The notes under the pieces are model-generated. The model did not search any database and was not told where the DNA came from. It was given only the letters and a program-made list of their open reading frames with translations. Source: Mactromeris polynyma (Eukaryota > Mollusca > Bivalvia > Venerida > Mactridae). From it: DNA of 64,000 nucleotides. The position numbers and the translations under genes were made by a program. The DNA is taken from the NCBI GenBank assembly GCA_032209605.1, contig JASFXZ010000016.1, positions 11,532,001-11,596,000 of the forward strand, given 5' to 3'. Below are positions 51,284 through 62,007 of the stretch, piece after piece. Positions within the stretch are counted from its first letter, which is position 1. Each line of letters starts with the position of its first letter.

Positions 51284-51393
51284 CTTGGATACAATCAATG
51301 AGGTTTGCTTTACTACGGAGATTAAATATAAACTGCATGTGTGTTAAGAAGCTTGGATACCATCAATGAGGTTTGCTTAACTACGGAGATCTA
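51284..51393. repeat. Two-copy direct repeat
   Basis: GCTTGGATACAATCAATGAG followed by GTTTGCTT.ACTACGGAGAT occurs twice, about 68 bp apart. Confidence 0.8.
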
Positions 51394-51422
51394 TAATATT
51401 ACAGATCTATGAATATGTTTTC

Positions 51423-51671
51423 TTATGTTTTCCCGGTATTTTCTTTTGTTATCAGCATACAATAACTTAAGAATTGTAATACTGAAAATAGGGTTTCAGC
51501 ATTTATACGAAATTGTTCAAGGCTCCCCAGCAATGTCTGTGCTGGACTTATTAAAGGAGCAGCGCAATCGGTGATGCTCATGTGAACATTTTGGATATTT
51601 TTCCTGCGCTGCTTAGACAGAACGATGCGTTCAGCTTCAGGTTTATACACATTGGTATTGTGATACACCAC
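51423..51671 (-). mobile_element. Possible LINE reverse-transcriptase fragment
   Basis: 82-codon frame with ERIVLSKQRRKNIQNVHMS and PAQTLLGSLEQF, resembling the palm-to-thumb stretch of CR1-like LINEs (…NLG… region). The similarity is weak and partial. Confidence 0.3.
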
Positions 51672-51732
51672 ACATATCTCATGAAAAGCATGCTGCTTTC
51701 GCGCTAAAAAGAATTTATGAAAAACAAATGAA

Positions 51733-51788
51733 ACTCGGGATTCGAATCAGATGCGTTGGGATTAGGACGCGTATCCATTACGCTATGT
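51733..51788 (-). repeat. tRNA-like relic
   Basis: Minus strand: AGCGTAATGGATACGCGTCC (A box) and GATTCGAATCCC (B box), with a shortened middle. Too altered to be a functional tRNA. Confidence 0.45.
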
Positions 51789-52859
51789 AATAAACAGGCA
51801 CATAGTTCGTATCTATGCATGTATATGTTCTTTTTTAAAAGCCGAACAAGCACCAAGATGATTATGATCATTGAACTAACTTACAATTAGATATGAACTG
51901 ATCCAACCAATGACGTTTTGTCATTGTTATTAAATGAAATCACAATATACTCATATATAACTGTCACACTCATTCGCTAATTAATACAGAATTGAAAGGA
52001 CTTACACTTAATCATGCATCTTATGTAATGAAATCAATAGATTAGACTTGATATAAATTGATTGAATTTCTTTTAAGATTGTATTTTAAAATTTTGATAA
52101 AAAATAACGCTATATGAATGACGCTATATAACATGCAAGGGTACACAGTATTAATCGTTGTTTGTAATTTACGGCATATACGACAATGATCAATGGTTCC
52201 TAGTGAGAAAGTATCAATTGAATATAATTCTATTTAAACTATGCCGTTAATGAATGCCTACAGAGTAACAATGCAGTGGAATATATTTACATCGAGCGCA
52301 TGCCCCTGACATTTACATTTTATGTATGTATTATAATACATGCTTATGCAATTTCCAATTGAGTAGCATAGTATTAACGTTTGTAGAAAATCAACTTCGA
52401 ACTTAAACATGTACTTAAAGTATTAATACGTGTATAAGTTGAAAAGCTAAATATTTAAAATACATCGTTAATGCATACAGAGTAAAATACAGAGAAATGC
52501 CATAATAAGTCCCTAAACTAGAAATTGAAGATATGTTTTAGTGTACAGGCTTATGAAGTTTCGAATTGAGAAGCATGGTATTCTCATTTGTAGATGGTCA
52601 ACTCCGAACTGATTCATGCTATCTAATCGTAGCGTATCATTTACTTAAGGTTTCATACAATGGGATATGCGGTGCTATAACATCTTAAATCATCTTTCAA
52701 TCGATCGAATTATACAACAAACACAATAATAGTTAAAGTAAATCGAACATCGAGGAACCATAACCGTGGCTTTGCATTTGTAGATGTTGCATTGCTGGGA
52801 ATCACAACATACCATTGATACAAAGATGGTCATTGTTCAATTGTTCATTCGAATGGTAA

Positions 52860-54665
52860 GTATCATTCATCTTTGAGCTTTGTACAATATACTTAAGGTG
52901 CATTATTCTTATTTATTTTTATAGTATTTAACGTTATTATTCAACATATTTTTTCAATCATTCTAACTAATTGTCCAATAATTAATTATCAACCAGTCCT
53001 AACTTGCTCTTCCGCATGAAGGTGACAACTACCCACTTGAATCACAGATGGGGGGAAATAACCGCAACCATGTATCACTGAATACTTGAACCGCCTGGTA
53101 ATCGAACCCAGACATCCAATGCGATAGTCAGGGAATCAATCAACTGAGTTAACCAGGGACTTTGTTCAGTTATTCAAAATGTACAGGACAACGGCTGTCA
53201 TTTAGTGCTTTATAGGACTATGTTTATCAAAAGTCATATGGTTTTGAATTCGGTGTTTTAACCAAAACTAAGCTATGCGAGGTATTAGGACGGACAACTG
53301 ATGCACCAATGATTATTGATCGTTTGTATATTTGAACACTATTCATCTTTGAACTTTGTAGTATATTCATGTTTTCAATAAACTATCAGTTCGTATATTT
53401 TTGTACATATTCATTTTATAATGTTTAAAGCCATTGTTCAACATCGGATCACACGTGAATTACAGGTTGAGGACAGAGTACCGCAATCAAGTGTCACAGA
53501 AGACCTGATCCACAAGATAATCGAACTCTGGTATCGAGCAAACTGTCTCATAGGTATATTCTTTTGACTTATTGCATGGAAGTTTTGCGTTTTATAATAA
53601 TTTACTACCTGCGCCATAATTGTAACCGATAATGTTTTATGTAATGACGTAGATTTTTTTTCAATCACGGATGTTCTAATGAGCATTGTAGTCCTGGTAC
53701 GAATGTTACTACGAGATATGGAGATAAACGAAATATTTTTAGACGTACATATTGGGTTGCAATGTAATGACCGACGGTTTCGCGTTTCTCATAAGGCGCA
53801 ATTACTTGAGTTATGTTAAGTTAAACCTATTGAAGATACTAGAATTATGTCATTAATAACTGAAATTTATTCCAATGTAGACTTGAGAAATATGCATCAC
53901 AACAGAGATTAAAATATTAAAACCAAGTTTTATAACCTTTACAGGGATTGGTGAGTTTGCAACATAACGTTTTTCAATGACAGCAATGTTCTGCAATCGA
54001 CAATTTATTATAAACTTTTTTTTTTTGTGTTCAGTGTATATAGAAAATATAGGCGTGTTAGAAATGAAAATGGTTGAAGAAAATAACGTTGATTGTATTG
54101 GTAGTGAATAAAATGAACAAGAAATGTTGTTTAAGGACGTATATTTGTATAAATAATGATATACTTACGATGTAGACCTGAAACAAAAGAAAAATACAAG
54201 TATATCAGTTGATGATTCGTAAAAGTGAAAATGATTGAAGAAATTAAAGTTTACTCATTTGAATGGTAACTATTATTCATCTTTGAACTTAATGCATTAT
54301 GTTCATGTTTTCAATCTACTGTAAGTTTGTTCATCTTCGTACATATTCATTTTATAATGTTTAACGCCATTGTTCAACATAAATTTCACTCGAACTAATC
54401 AAATGCCCTGGTTTTTAGTATCAACCAGTTCAACTTGCTTTAACCACTTGGATCACAGATTGAGGGCAAAATACTGCAAGCATGTGTCACATAAGACCTT
54501 ATCCACAAGAGAATCAAACCCTGGTATACAAGATGATAGCTAAGCGATCAACCAATTGAGTTAATGACGGGCGGATCTTTGTTCAGTCATCTAAAATAAT
54601 TATATCGTATAACGGCTGTTATTCAGTACTTTATAGGACTAGGATTATCAAAAGTCATTACGTAT
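52860..54665. repeat. Repeated segment with tRNA-like SINE heads, three partial copies
   Basis: Segments near 52860-53290, 53335-53545 and 54260-54665 share TTCATCTTTGAACTT, CATTTTATAATGTTTAA and CATTGTTCAACAT. On the minus strand two of them carry tRNA-like sequence (GGTTAACTCAGTTGATTGA and GGGTTCGATTACC). No gene seen. Confidence 0.6.
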
Positions 54666-54798
54666 TAGATGATATGTGTTTCAAAAAAAGAATATGCGAC
54701 AGCTGTTACAGCGGAACGCATTCAATACAGAAACCTTGTAGCTTTTTCTGTAGATTTGTTATCATATTTTCCAATTCTATTGCACGAATTTCCATTCT

Positions 54799-54907
54799 TT
54801 ACAACTCGAATTGAACGTGTGTGTCAATACTAGGATAGTATTTACATATTATGCAGATACACGCATGCTTGTATGACTTTTTGTATGGAATTTTGGTAGG
54901 TAGGCTA
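54799..54907 (-). CDS. B-box/DTC gene exon 9 (end of DTC)
   Basis: Acceptor tactaag. Reads T-SLPTKIPYKKS, then YYPSIDTHVQFEL and TAA. IPYKKS and YPSIDT fall where Deltex proteins have IHHKT and GYPDP. The insert between them (YKHACICIICK) is unusual. The acceptor tract is weak. Confidence 0.5.
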
Positions 54908-57900
54908 CTTAGTATTATAGTACAGACATTCATATGATATGGCACAGACCAATTGACATATACATAGTACTTCAGCAATATCAATAAAGCTTTGATCTGT
55001 TCATTTCCAGGTTGATTCGTGATTTCATTTCGTTCATATTAAAACATAAAATGTAATGATTTTCGTGAAATGAACCAATTTACGAGAAATCCCATTCTCC
55101 GGATAGCCGGTCCGTTATGCTAACCACTACACCATAGCGACCTAGTGTCATTTTCGTGTAAATCTAATTTATAAAGTAAGATCATGTTAACTATACTATT
55201 TCACACATATAATATGAATATTATATCTAATAATAAAATGCATAAGTCATCACCCAAATCTCATGACTATATCAATTTACATTGATATTTGTGGACATTG
55301 TTTTATGCATTTTGTAAAACACAAGCAATCGATTTGTTACATATTACACGATCAGTACTTAATTCCGTCTGAGTTTGAGACTCTATAAATAAAACCAAGT
55401 TTCAACCAAATATAAACTTACGTAAATAAATATATTCCGTTCGTTATGTTTCCGTGGTTGTCGACAGTAAATAAGCATTTCCGTTGAAATGCTATATTTA
55501 TCATCTTCAGTATTACCTTTCCTCGTGTGTTATTGCAAAGATAACCTGTTACTGTTTTACCCGAATATGGTCGTCCAGGACTGTGATTTAATTTCTGTAA
55601 TGTAATATATTTCATGAAAAGTTCATACTTGGGTACGAATTAATACACAATATAGACAACATTTTAGTTGACGCGCAATTGATACACTTAATTAAAGGAA
55701 ATTATCATGGGAAATCATTTAATATATAACTGACTAACATAACTATAAATACACATGGTTTGTAGTGATACAGTGTACACAATATATTAACATTGATACT
55801 ACGCATACCTAATGCATAGCTTCCATTTCACATTCAACTTCTTTTATATTATAGATATCACTTAAATGATTCTTATTTTGGTCTGACATTAACCTGCTTA
55901 CACTGTATCGTGTTAACTTGATTATATGTCTATTACATTAACAAACTTTTTTATAATACTATAAGCGGCGATAGCTTTGTTTACACTTACTTATTTCATA
56001 TCGATTTTGAAAGTTATTACAACTGACATAAGGGAAGAATTAAATTGCAGTAGGGAAAACCGCATTCATACGACAATGCCTCACTACTCTGATTACCAGG
56101 GAATAATCAGCATACGACACAATAACAGTTGAGGAGGTGTAAGGGCAAACATCTATGGGGATGTTGAAATGAGGAATTGTCGACCTAATTATCAAAATAT
56201 AGAGAATAAGTTGCTACAGAGAACGCCACATACAAAAGACAGTGCCTCTCCACACAGACCTTTTGGAAAGCAACCATCCATGAACAATAAGGCATTTGAG
56301 GAGGCTCAAAAGTACATACGTAGGGGGACATGGACACAACGGAATGGCCTGGTCGACCATAAGGGATATTTATGAGAATCAAGGAGGACAGACAGAAACA
56401 TGAACTGATTAGTGAACAACAATAAGCCACTCTCTTGCTACCCACGTAACGAGCGTTCGTGCCAAATGGAGGGATTGTGGAGTTATTGGATTAACCTCGA
56501 TCACAAGGGATTCGAAAACATGACTGTCAAGTTAGGATTTAGGCACTCTATCACAAAAACACTGCGCCTCCCATTTGCTTCTTCCATCGTATTACAATAT
56601 TCATTTGTTATACATAAATCGATTGTCATTTAAGTAACTTGGTTTTATTATTCGGCTTCCAATGTGTTATGGATCGTGTTTTCCCAGAGGTCTGTGTGGG
56701 GAGGCACAGTGTTATGCATGTGGCGTTCCCTGTAGCTACTTATTCTCTCTCTTTCCAAGTATTATGTACGAAAATATGTTGATTAATACATAAGTATCGA
56801 TCAGTATCTTTAATTTGATGTGTTTGTTTTTATAACAAGCATACCGAGGGTTCAGCGCAAGACTATCCTAACTCATATGTATTTATATAGGAGTTAGTAT
56901 AGTCTTGCACTCAACTCTCGATACATATAAACTTTCTTAACCTCGTTAAAATAAGTTAACCTCATATTTAAAATCACATGTAAACGATTGCTTTGATTTA
57001 AAGTGTTTATATGAGTTTTCATTGAAGTTTTCCTTTCTCAGCAATAATGTTGCGAACAGTTAATTACGTCCGTTCTTATGAATACGAAGCGCATATTTCA
57101 GGAATCAATTGTGATATAAATAGTCATTTAAAAGACATCGACATCTTTTCGAACTAGTGTACATTACTGTATCTACATGGACCAGTTCCCAAAACTGACT
57201 CAAAGAAATTGTCATGAAGCCCATGTGTTTCACATAACTTGATAAAATACGACATGCATAAAGAATTTGAACGAACAATTCATTTCAAATCATATACATA
57301 TGTCAGCAATTTGCTTCTTAGGATAAAAATGAGGCATAGAGTAGACTTGAAAATAATTACCAACACTATACATGTATAGCGTTTTCTCGCAAATATTGGT
57401 GTAAAATTAAAAACATTTCGACAGCGTGTACGAATTAATTTCATACCAGATTTAACATCGCGATATTTAACGTAATATTGTCGTCTCAGATATCAAATCT
57501 GATTGTACAATATACTATAAAGTTACTTACCGACTGAGTCCCATTAGGGAATGCAAATGTCAGCTCAATGATATTTTGTCCCTCGTTTGTAGTAAATGTA
57601 CCATTAGGCTGATCTTAAAATATAGATATACGATTAGGTATTAATAACACAACTTAGATAAATGTATTATAATTATGGCGTAAAGAAATATATAGCCATC
57701 AATAAATCTCCCAATGTTTGTCCTCCTTTATTTTCTAGTTGTACCTTATAGTCGGCCAGGCCATTCCTTGTGCCCCTGTCCCATTACATATGTACCCATG
57801 AGCCTCCTCAAATACCTTATGTTTTATGGATTGTTGTCCGGAAATCTGTGTGCACTGTCTTATGTATGTGGCGTTCCCTGTATTAACTAATTCTCTCTAG

Positions 57901-60900
57901 TTCCTCTAGTATATTCTCTGTTCGTAAATACTAATGATGCTATACAAAAATTTAACTATCGATTTAAATGATTGATGACATACACTTGAAAGATGATAAG
58001 TAAAGTTTATGTCTAAGTTCAAAAGTTACTGACAATCACTAGATCTAGTGTCTTATGCTAGTATTTTCACTAAATATGGTAAATATAAGGTCTTACCACC
58101 ATTGATGATACCACATGTGCGACATGTTATCAGCTTGTTCTCGCCCAAGTGTTCAACAAGGTTTTTATGTCCGCAAGATAGAGTGACAGTAGGCTTAAAT
58201 GTAAAAGTAGATATCGTCAATGACCCTTATCTCGATTTCAAAGCAAATATTGACGTGAGAATTTAAAACCAAACTACTTACTAAAGTAAATATTTCGTAA
58301 TACGAAGTTAGACATATAATGTACGATGAAGAGCATATGCTATTGGTGTGAACAATACTGTAGTCATCAGCGCCTGAGCGAGGTATCGGCAGTTGGGTAC
58401 ACCTGTCAGGCGACATGGTTGGACAGAGAAAGGGCCACTTTGAGGGCTGTTTTCCATAGTTGTCTTGTTTATTATGTAAAACAGGTCCTTAAACAACAAC
58501 ATTGAACAACTAACCACTAAAATCATACAACGCGTTATTCAACTAAACCATTTATTCTATGTAGTTGTTGGTGCTTAGCAACTTTGAGTAGTGTTTAGTT
58601 TAATTATACGTCATCGTTGCATGAGCGTCTGAACTCAAGTCTTCCATGTGTTGTTTGCTCAAAAGGAACATGTTCTTTATCATTGTGGCAATATTATCTA
58701 TGTACATGAGCCGTTTGTTTTCTAAACACGATGCTTTCACAGAACAATAAAGAACATGCATAGTGGAAAAACATATATGTTGTATTTCCTTCATATTTTG
58801 TTATCAATCGAACTATATCGTAGACTACGGTTATGTTTAAATGGTTTGCAAGATAAAATGGAAACAACTAAGAACAAATAATGGAAATATGAAAATAGCA
58901 CAAAAACTCGAAACAAAGAAATGAATCAATTTCATATCGGTGAATGTACATTAAATTACTTACAAAGTTCTGTTTCATGTCATCAAGTTCTTGTTTCAAC
59001 TTTGAAATTCTTCCCTACAAAATATTTTATTTTATTTAATGATAACATTATTTACTTTTTTGTGATAGCAATAAGTTTTGTCCCTATCTTACAAATGAGT
59101 TTTGTATTTAGTCTTTGATTTATTCAAAGAGTTGAATAAAGTGATATAAAGCGTGTTATACATACACGCCGGTTAATGCGTACTTTCGAAAATACTTTAC
59201 AATGTAATGGTGATGTACTCGTAAAGGTACTTTTAACTTTGAAATTAGTAGAGTATGTACTGACTCGAAGGATTTAAACGGCAAAATGCATACTCAGTCC
59301 ATCGGTCGTTTTAGAAGTTGGCGATACAATATTTATTGCATTTTTAGTACTTACATCATAATTCTGTTTCGTGTCAGCAAGGTCTTTATTTAGCTTCGAT
59401 ATCACATTCTAAAATATACATGTAACATTTGATTGTTTTACGTTCAACATATAGATGAATATCAATTAATATTAACTCCTTGTATGATTATATACTATTT
59501 CTATTGTTACAGATTTATGTTTACTGCTACAATTTGTGGAATAAAACGATGTCTGTGACTTTGATACCTGTATTATTTATGCTACAAAGGTAAATTATCG
59601 GTAAATCGACACCTGGCTCCCAGTTGCAATTTTAATGTATTTTAGTATATATATATTTATCACATACCCGTGCATGTTTCTACGAGGCCATAACTATCAT
59701 ATGGCACAGTGTGCATATAATATGCAAATAAGCGGAAAACCCAAAATGAAATCCATACGCTGCTTGTTTACAATTAACAAAACGAGTAATGATAACATAT
59801 ATTCACATATCCAACGTTTGATGCATCAACTAAGAATACTCATTAATGCAGCAAACTCAAAAATAAATATGATAACATTTACCGTTAACATGCAAGTTAT
59901 GATAAAACTACTAAGCATGTCCAGCACATTTCTCCATACCTACCTATCCAATTCAGTAAGTCTATTCCATCTCAAACGATTTGTGTCATCATGTCATCAG
60001 TGTATCGGGTATGTGATAAATAGAATATTAGATAACTATTCAATTGAACTTGTTAAAAAACAAGAATATGAAGCTCGACAGAGGCTCGCTTCACATCATT
60101 TTATTCAACTCGTCCATCCAATATCCTCTGTATATATATATCGCAGATTGTGATAGTGGTCAGATATACTGCATGATCAATATATCAAAGTCGTAACATA
60201 TCTTAAACGACTGCACTAAACTTGTACTCACAGCATGTGTTTGTTCCATGTCATACATATCTTTCTTAAGCTTCGTTATTGTTTTCTGAAATTATCAGAA
60301 GTGTCATGATGGTCCTGTACTTTTCGTCTGAGTTAAACTGATCATATTTGTGATTGTTACATAAACATGTCATATCTAAGATATATATAAGTCACATATA
60401 ATATTATTACAAAGTACGGTATCAGCTAAATTCGGTCAGGCAATTTGGCTTATATTTACAATAATTCAATACCACTATCGCAACACAAAAACGTTTGAAG
60501 ACAACCATAACATAATCAAACTATAAATACTTTATCATTGATTGGTATACGAATTAACAGTACTAGACATTATTTAACATGTAGCTATGTAAATAATAAT
60601 GAAGTGAACAACTTTGTTATCACCCTTACCTGGTTGTCTTCTAATTGCTGTTCAAGTCCTTTAATTATCTCACGCTCCTTCTTTGTGTCGATGTCTTCTT
60701 CGTCTACCTCGTCTTAAATGTAAATTGTGTATTTCAAGTATGGTTTAATTGGAAGTTTACTTGGTATGTTTTTGAATGAGTGGCTTCTGTAGTGGAGTGG
60801 TTATGGTAGCTGACTTCGAATCTCTAGCCACTCATCGCTGCGGGTTCGAGTCCCACCCGGGGTACATGTATATAATTTGTCAGGAAACCACGCAGCTGGT

Positions 60901-62007
60901 TTACAGACGGTCGATGGTTTTACGCGAGTGTCTGACTGGTGTCTTATTACTTATGTTTGATCTGGAATAGGCACTCCATGGGTGACCTCGATTGTTGACG
61001 TGACTTAAAGCGCCATTATAAAATTGATATTAAATACCACACAACACGTTTTATATGCTAATGATTAGATTATCGAATGATGCGACAGTATGAGAGGAAT
61101 CTGTAAGTAACTTTAATATAACCATTTTTATCTTACCATCTTCTATGTGACTGGCGTCGGCAAGCCTGCCAATTGGTCGTGTGTTGGACATCATACTTTT
61201 GAGAAAGTGACTAGGTCGGAATGCGTAATCGGTGATGACATTGTTGCAATCAATGGCTGCGATCTCGTTTTGAATTCGGGCTACTTTAGGCATAGTTTCT
61301 ACAGCCAATATGAAACGTTTGTGAAGCATATTTTCGTCCCTGAAATCTGTAATTATTCCTTCGACTTGTAATCCAAGAGACTGTATATCCACCTTCAGTT
61401 TGTCGACTTTATGCTGCCGTGCAGATTCTCGCACCTTAGCATCATCACGAAGTTGCTGTTTTGATCCTGCTACGTATTGAACCAGTGATTTTGTAAACGA
61501 TTCTATATTCGATATAAAATCTTTGTTGATCGTTTCAGCAGTTTTTGTATGTTTATCAAGTGCTTCCACACACTTATCCAGGGTGTATTCTAGACCTTGA
61601 ACTTCCTCAAGCAGGCGAGCAAGGTCTCCACTATTTTGGAACCGATTTGACGCATCTATTATATATTCCCATTCGCATGACTTATGGCGCAGCAAAATAC
61701 ACTCTATGCATACGCAACATTTGTGTTCAGTGCAGTATGCCTTTACTTCCTGTTGCTTATGTTCTTCGCAAGTTTCAAATCGGATTGCACTAACTTGTCT
61801 ATTGTTTTCATGCGAATCCTGAAGCAGCACGTGGTCCCTGCATAATTTACTTTTCAGGTGTTTGTCAAAGCATATTTGACAGATGTATAATTCACACTGA
61901 GAGCAATATCCGTCGTGTTCCCTCTTATTGCACATTTCACACTTTTCTCTTTGACCGATAAATGCCTCATCATCAACTTCAAAATTGACTTTTCCACCGA
62001 CTGCCAT
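54799..62007 (-). CDS. B-box/coiled-coil protein fused to Deltex C-terminal domain
   Basis: Nine exons on the minus strand: 61137-62007, 60630-60712, 60232-60285, 59355-59408, 58964-59014, 58097-58193, 57531-57613, 55422-55594, 54799-54907. Together they are 1575 bp (524 aa and stop), with every junction in phase. B-box 1 about residues 23-59, B-box 2 about 80-111, coiled coil about 125-260, acidic linker, three coiled-coil repeats 319-371, RING-like half-module 372-403, DTC 404-524. B-boxes are TRIM-type zinc modules; DTC domains in Deltex E3 ligases bind ADP-ribose or NAD and help modify targets. No complete RING was seen, so ligase activity is doubtful. It starts at the ATG just after a gtattgtag acceptor, which suggests a 5'-UTR intron. 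A role in ubiquitin or ADP-ribose signalling is inference. The last exon is the least certain. Confidence 0.72.
55091..55147 (-). repeat. tRNA-like 5' half
   Basis: Minus strand: GGTCGCTATGGTGTAGTGGT TAGCATA, an A-box-like start plus an anticodon-type stem, without a good T arm. Lies in the last intron of the B-box/DTC gene. Confidence 0.45.
55422..55594 (-). CDS. B-box/DTC gene exon 8 (DTC core)
   Basis: 173 bp, acceptor attacag, donor gtaagt. NHSPGRPYSG, GYLCNNTRGKVILKMINIAF and KCLFTV match the DTC core pattern (HPNPGxPY, YLPDNxxGxxVLxLLxxAF, RLIFT). The His of the HxPGxPY stretch is present. Two N-x-T or N-x-S sites are incidental. Confidence 0.75.
56070..56400 (+). repeat. Dispersed repeat R1, two adjoining copies
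   Basis: Two AATGCCTC/AGTGCCTC starts (56072, 56240) followed by GAGGAGG and GGGGACA motifs. The reverse-oriented copy at 120-500 contains the same blocks in mirror order. Confidence 0.55.
56842..56924. other. 83-nt stem-loop, miRNA-precursor-like
   Basis: 33-nt arms (GAGGGTTCAGCGCAAGACTA on the left, paired with TAGTCTTGCACTCAACTCTC on the right), about 28 Watson-Crick pairs, 16-nt AT-rich loop. Single place in the window. It could equally be a small MITE. Confidence 0.4.
57531..57613 (-). CDS. B-box/DTC gene exon 7 (start of DTC)
   Basis: 83 bp reading D-QPNGTFTTNEGQNIIELTF to FPNGTQS. DQPNGT corresponds to the GNQPEGxM start of Deltex DTC domains. Acceptor ttttaag, donor gtaagt. Confidence 0.7.
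58097..58193 (-). CDS. B-box/DTC gene exon 6 (degenerate RING half)
   Basis: 97 bp reading PTVTLSCGHKNLVEH, then KLITCRTCGIING. C-x-H and a final C-x2-C next to the DTC match the second half of a Deltex RING. The first C-x2-C and the Cys pair after the His are missing. Zinc binding at a full RING site is not possible from what is visible. Confidence 0.65.
58964..59014 (-). CDS. B-box/DTC gene exon 5 (coiled-coil repeat 3)
   Basis: 51 bp encoding GRISKLKQELDDMKQNF, between ttttgtag and gtaagt. Third member of the repeat series; one codon shorter. Confidence 0.72.
59355..59408 (-). CDS. B-box/DTC gene exon 4 (coiled-coil repeat 2)
   Basis: 54 bp encoding NVISKLNKDLADTKQNYD, between attttag and gtaagt. 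Confidence 0.74.
59635..60153 (+). other. 172-codon open frame of unknown meaning
   Basis: Opposite strand to the B-box/DTC gene, inside its intron between exons 3 and 4. Rich in Ile, Ser, His and Asn, no recognised domain, no splice-linked neighbours seen. Longer than expected by chance in DNA this AT-rich, hence recorded, but not called as a gene. Confidence 0.2.
60232..60285 (-). CDS. B-box/DTC gene exon 3 (coiled-coil repeat 1)
   Basis: 54 bp encoding KTITKLKKDMYDMEQTHA, between atttcag and gtgagt. Confidence 0.74.
60630..60712 (-). CDS. B-box/DTC gene exon 2 (acidic linker and helix)
   Basis: 83 bp encoding D-EVDEEDIDTKKERE then IIKGLEQQLEDNQ. Acidic, then helical with heptad-like spacing. 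Acceptor tttaag, donor gtaagg. Confidence 0.75.
60776..61049 (+). mobile_element. tRNA-derived SINE
   Basis: tRNA-like head with A-box-like AGTGGAGTGGTTATGG and B box GGGTTCGAGTCCC (60842-60854). It is followed by a body containing GGAAACCACGCAGCTGG and TTACAGACGGTCGATGG, which resembles the conserved central domain of molluscan SINEs as I recall it, and a 3' end near ATTAAATACC. Lies in intron 1 of the B-box/DTC gene, opposite strand. Confidence 0.68.
61137..62007 (-). CDS. B-box/DTC gene exon 1 (two B-boxes, coiled coil)
   Basis: 290 codons from ATG. Zinc ligands: C23, C26, C35, C38, C43, C46, H50, C56 and H59 for B-box 1; C80, H83, C92, H95, C100, C103, H108 and C111 for B-box 2. A long helix rich in Leu, Gln and Lys follows, the TRIM dimerisation coiled coil by family knowledge. 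No RING precedes the B-boxes. Donor is gtaaga after GAAGATG. Confidence 0.85.

Larger units (their letters stand above)
44011..54798. other. Gene-poor repeat region
   Basis: Contains the duplicated downstream segment, its third partial copy, tRNA-like relics, the possible LINE fragment and the 52.9-54.7 kb repeats. No gene was recognised. Open frames are all under 115 codons and show no family motifs. Confidence 0.5.

Noticed and set aside
56169..56445. Frames on both strands over 56.2-56.4 kb
   Set aside because: Fall within R1 repeat copies with no protein motif.
58600..58794. 64-codon minus-strand frame between B-box/DTC exons 5 and 6
   Set aside because: An acceptor-like aaag precedes it, but it ends in a stop and does not match the repeat or DTC series; possible alternative end, not supported.
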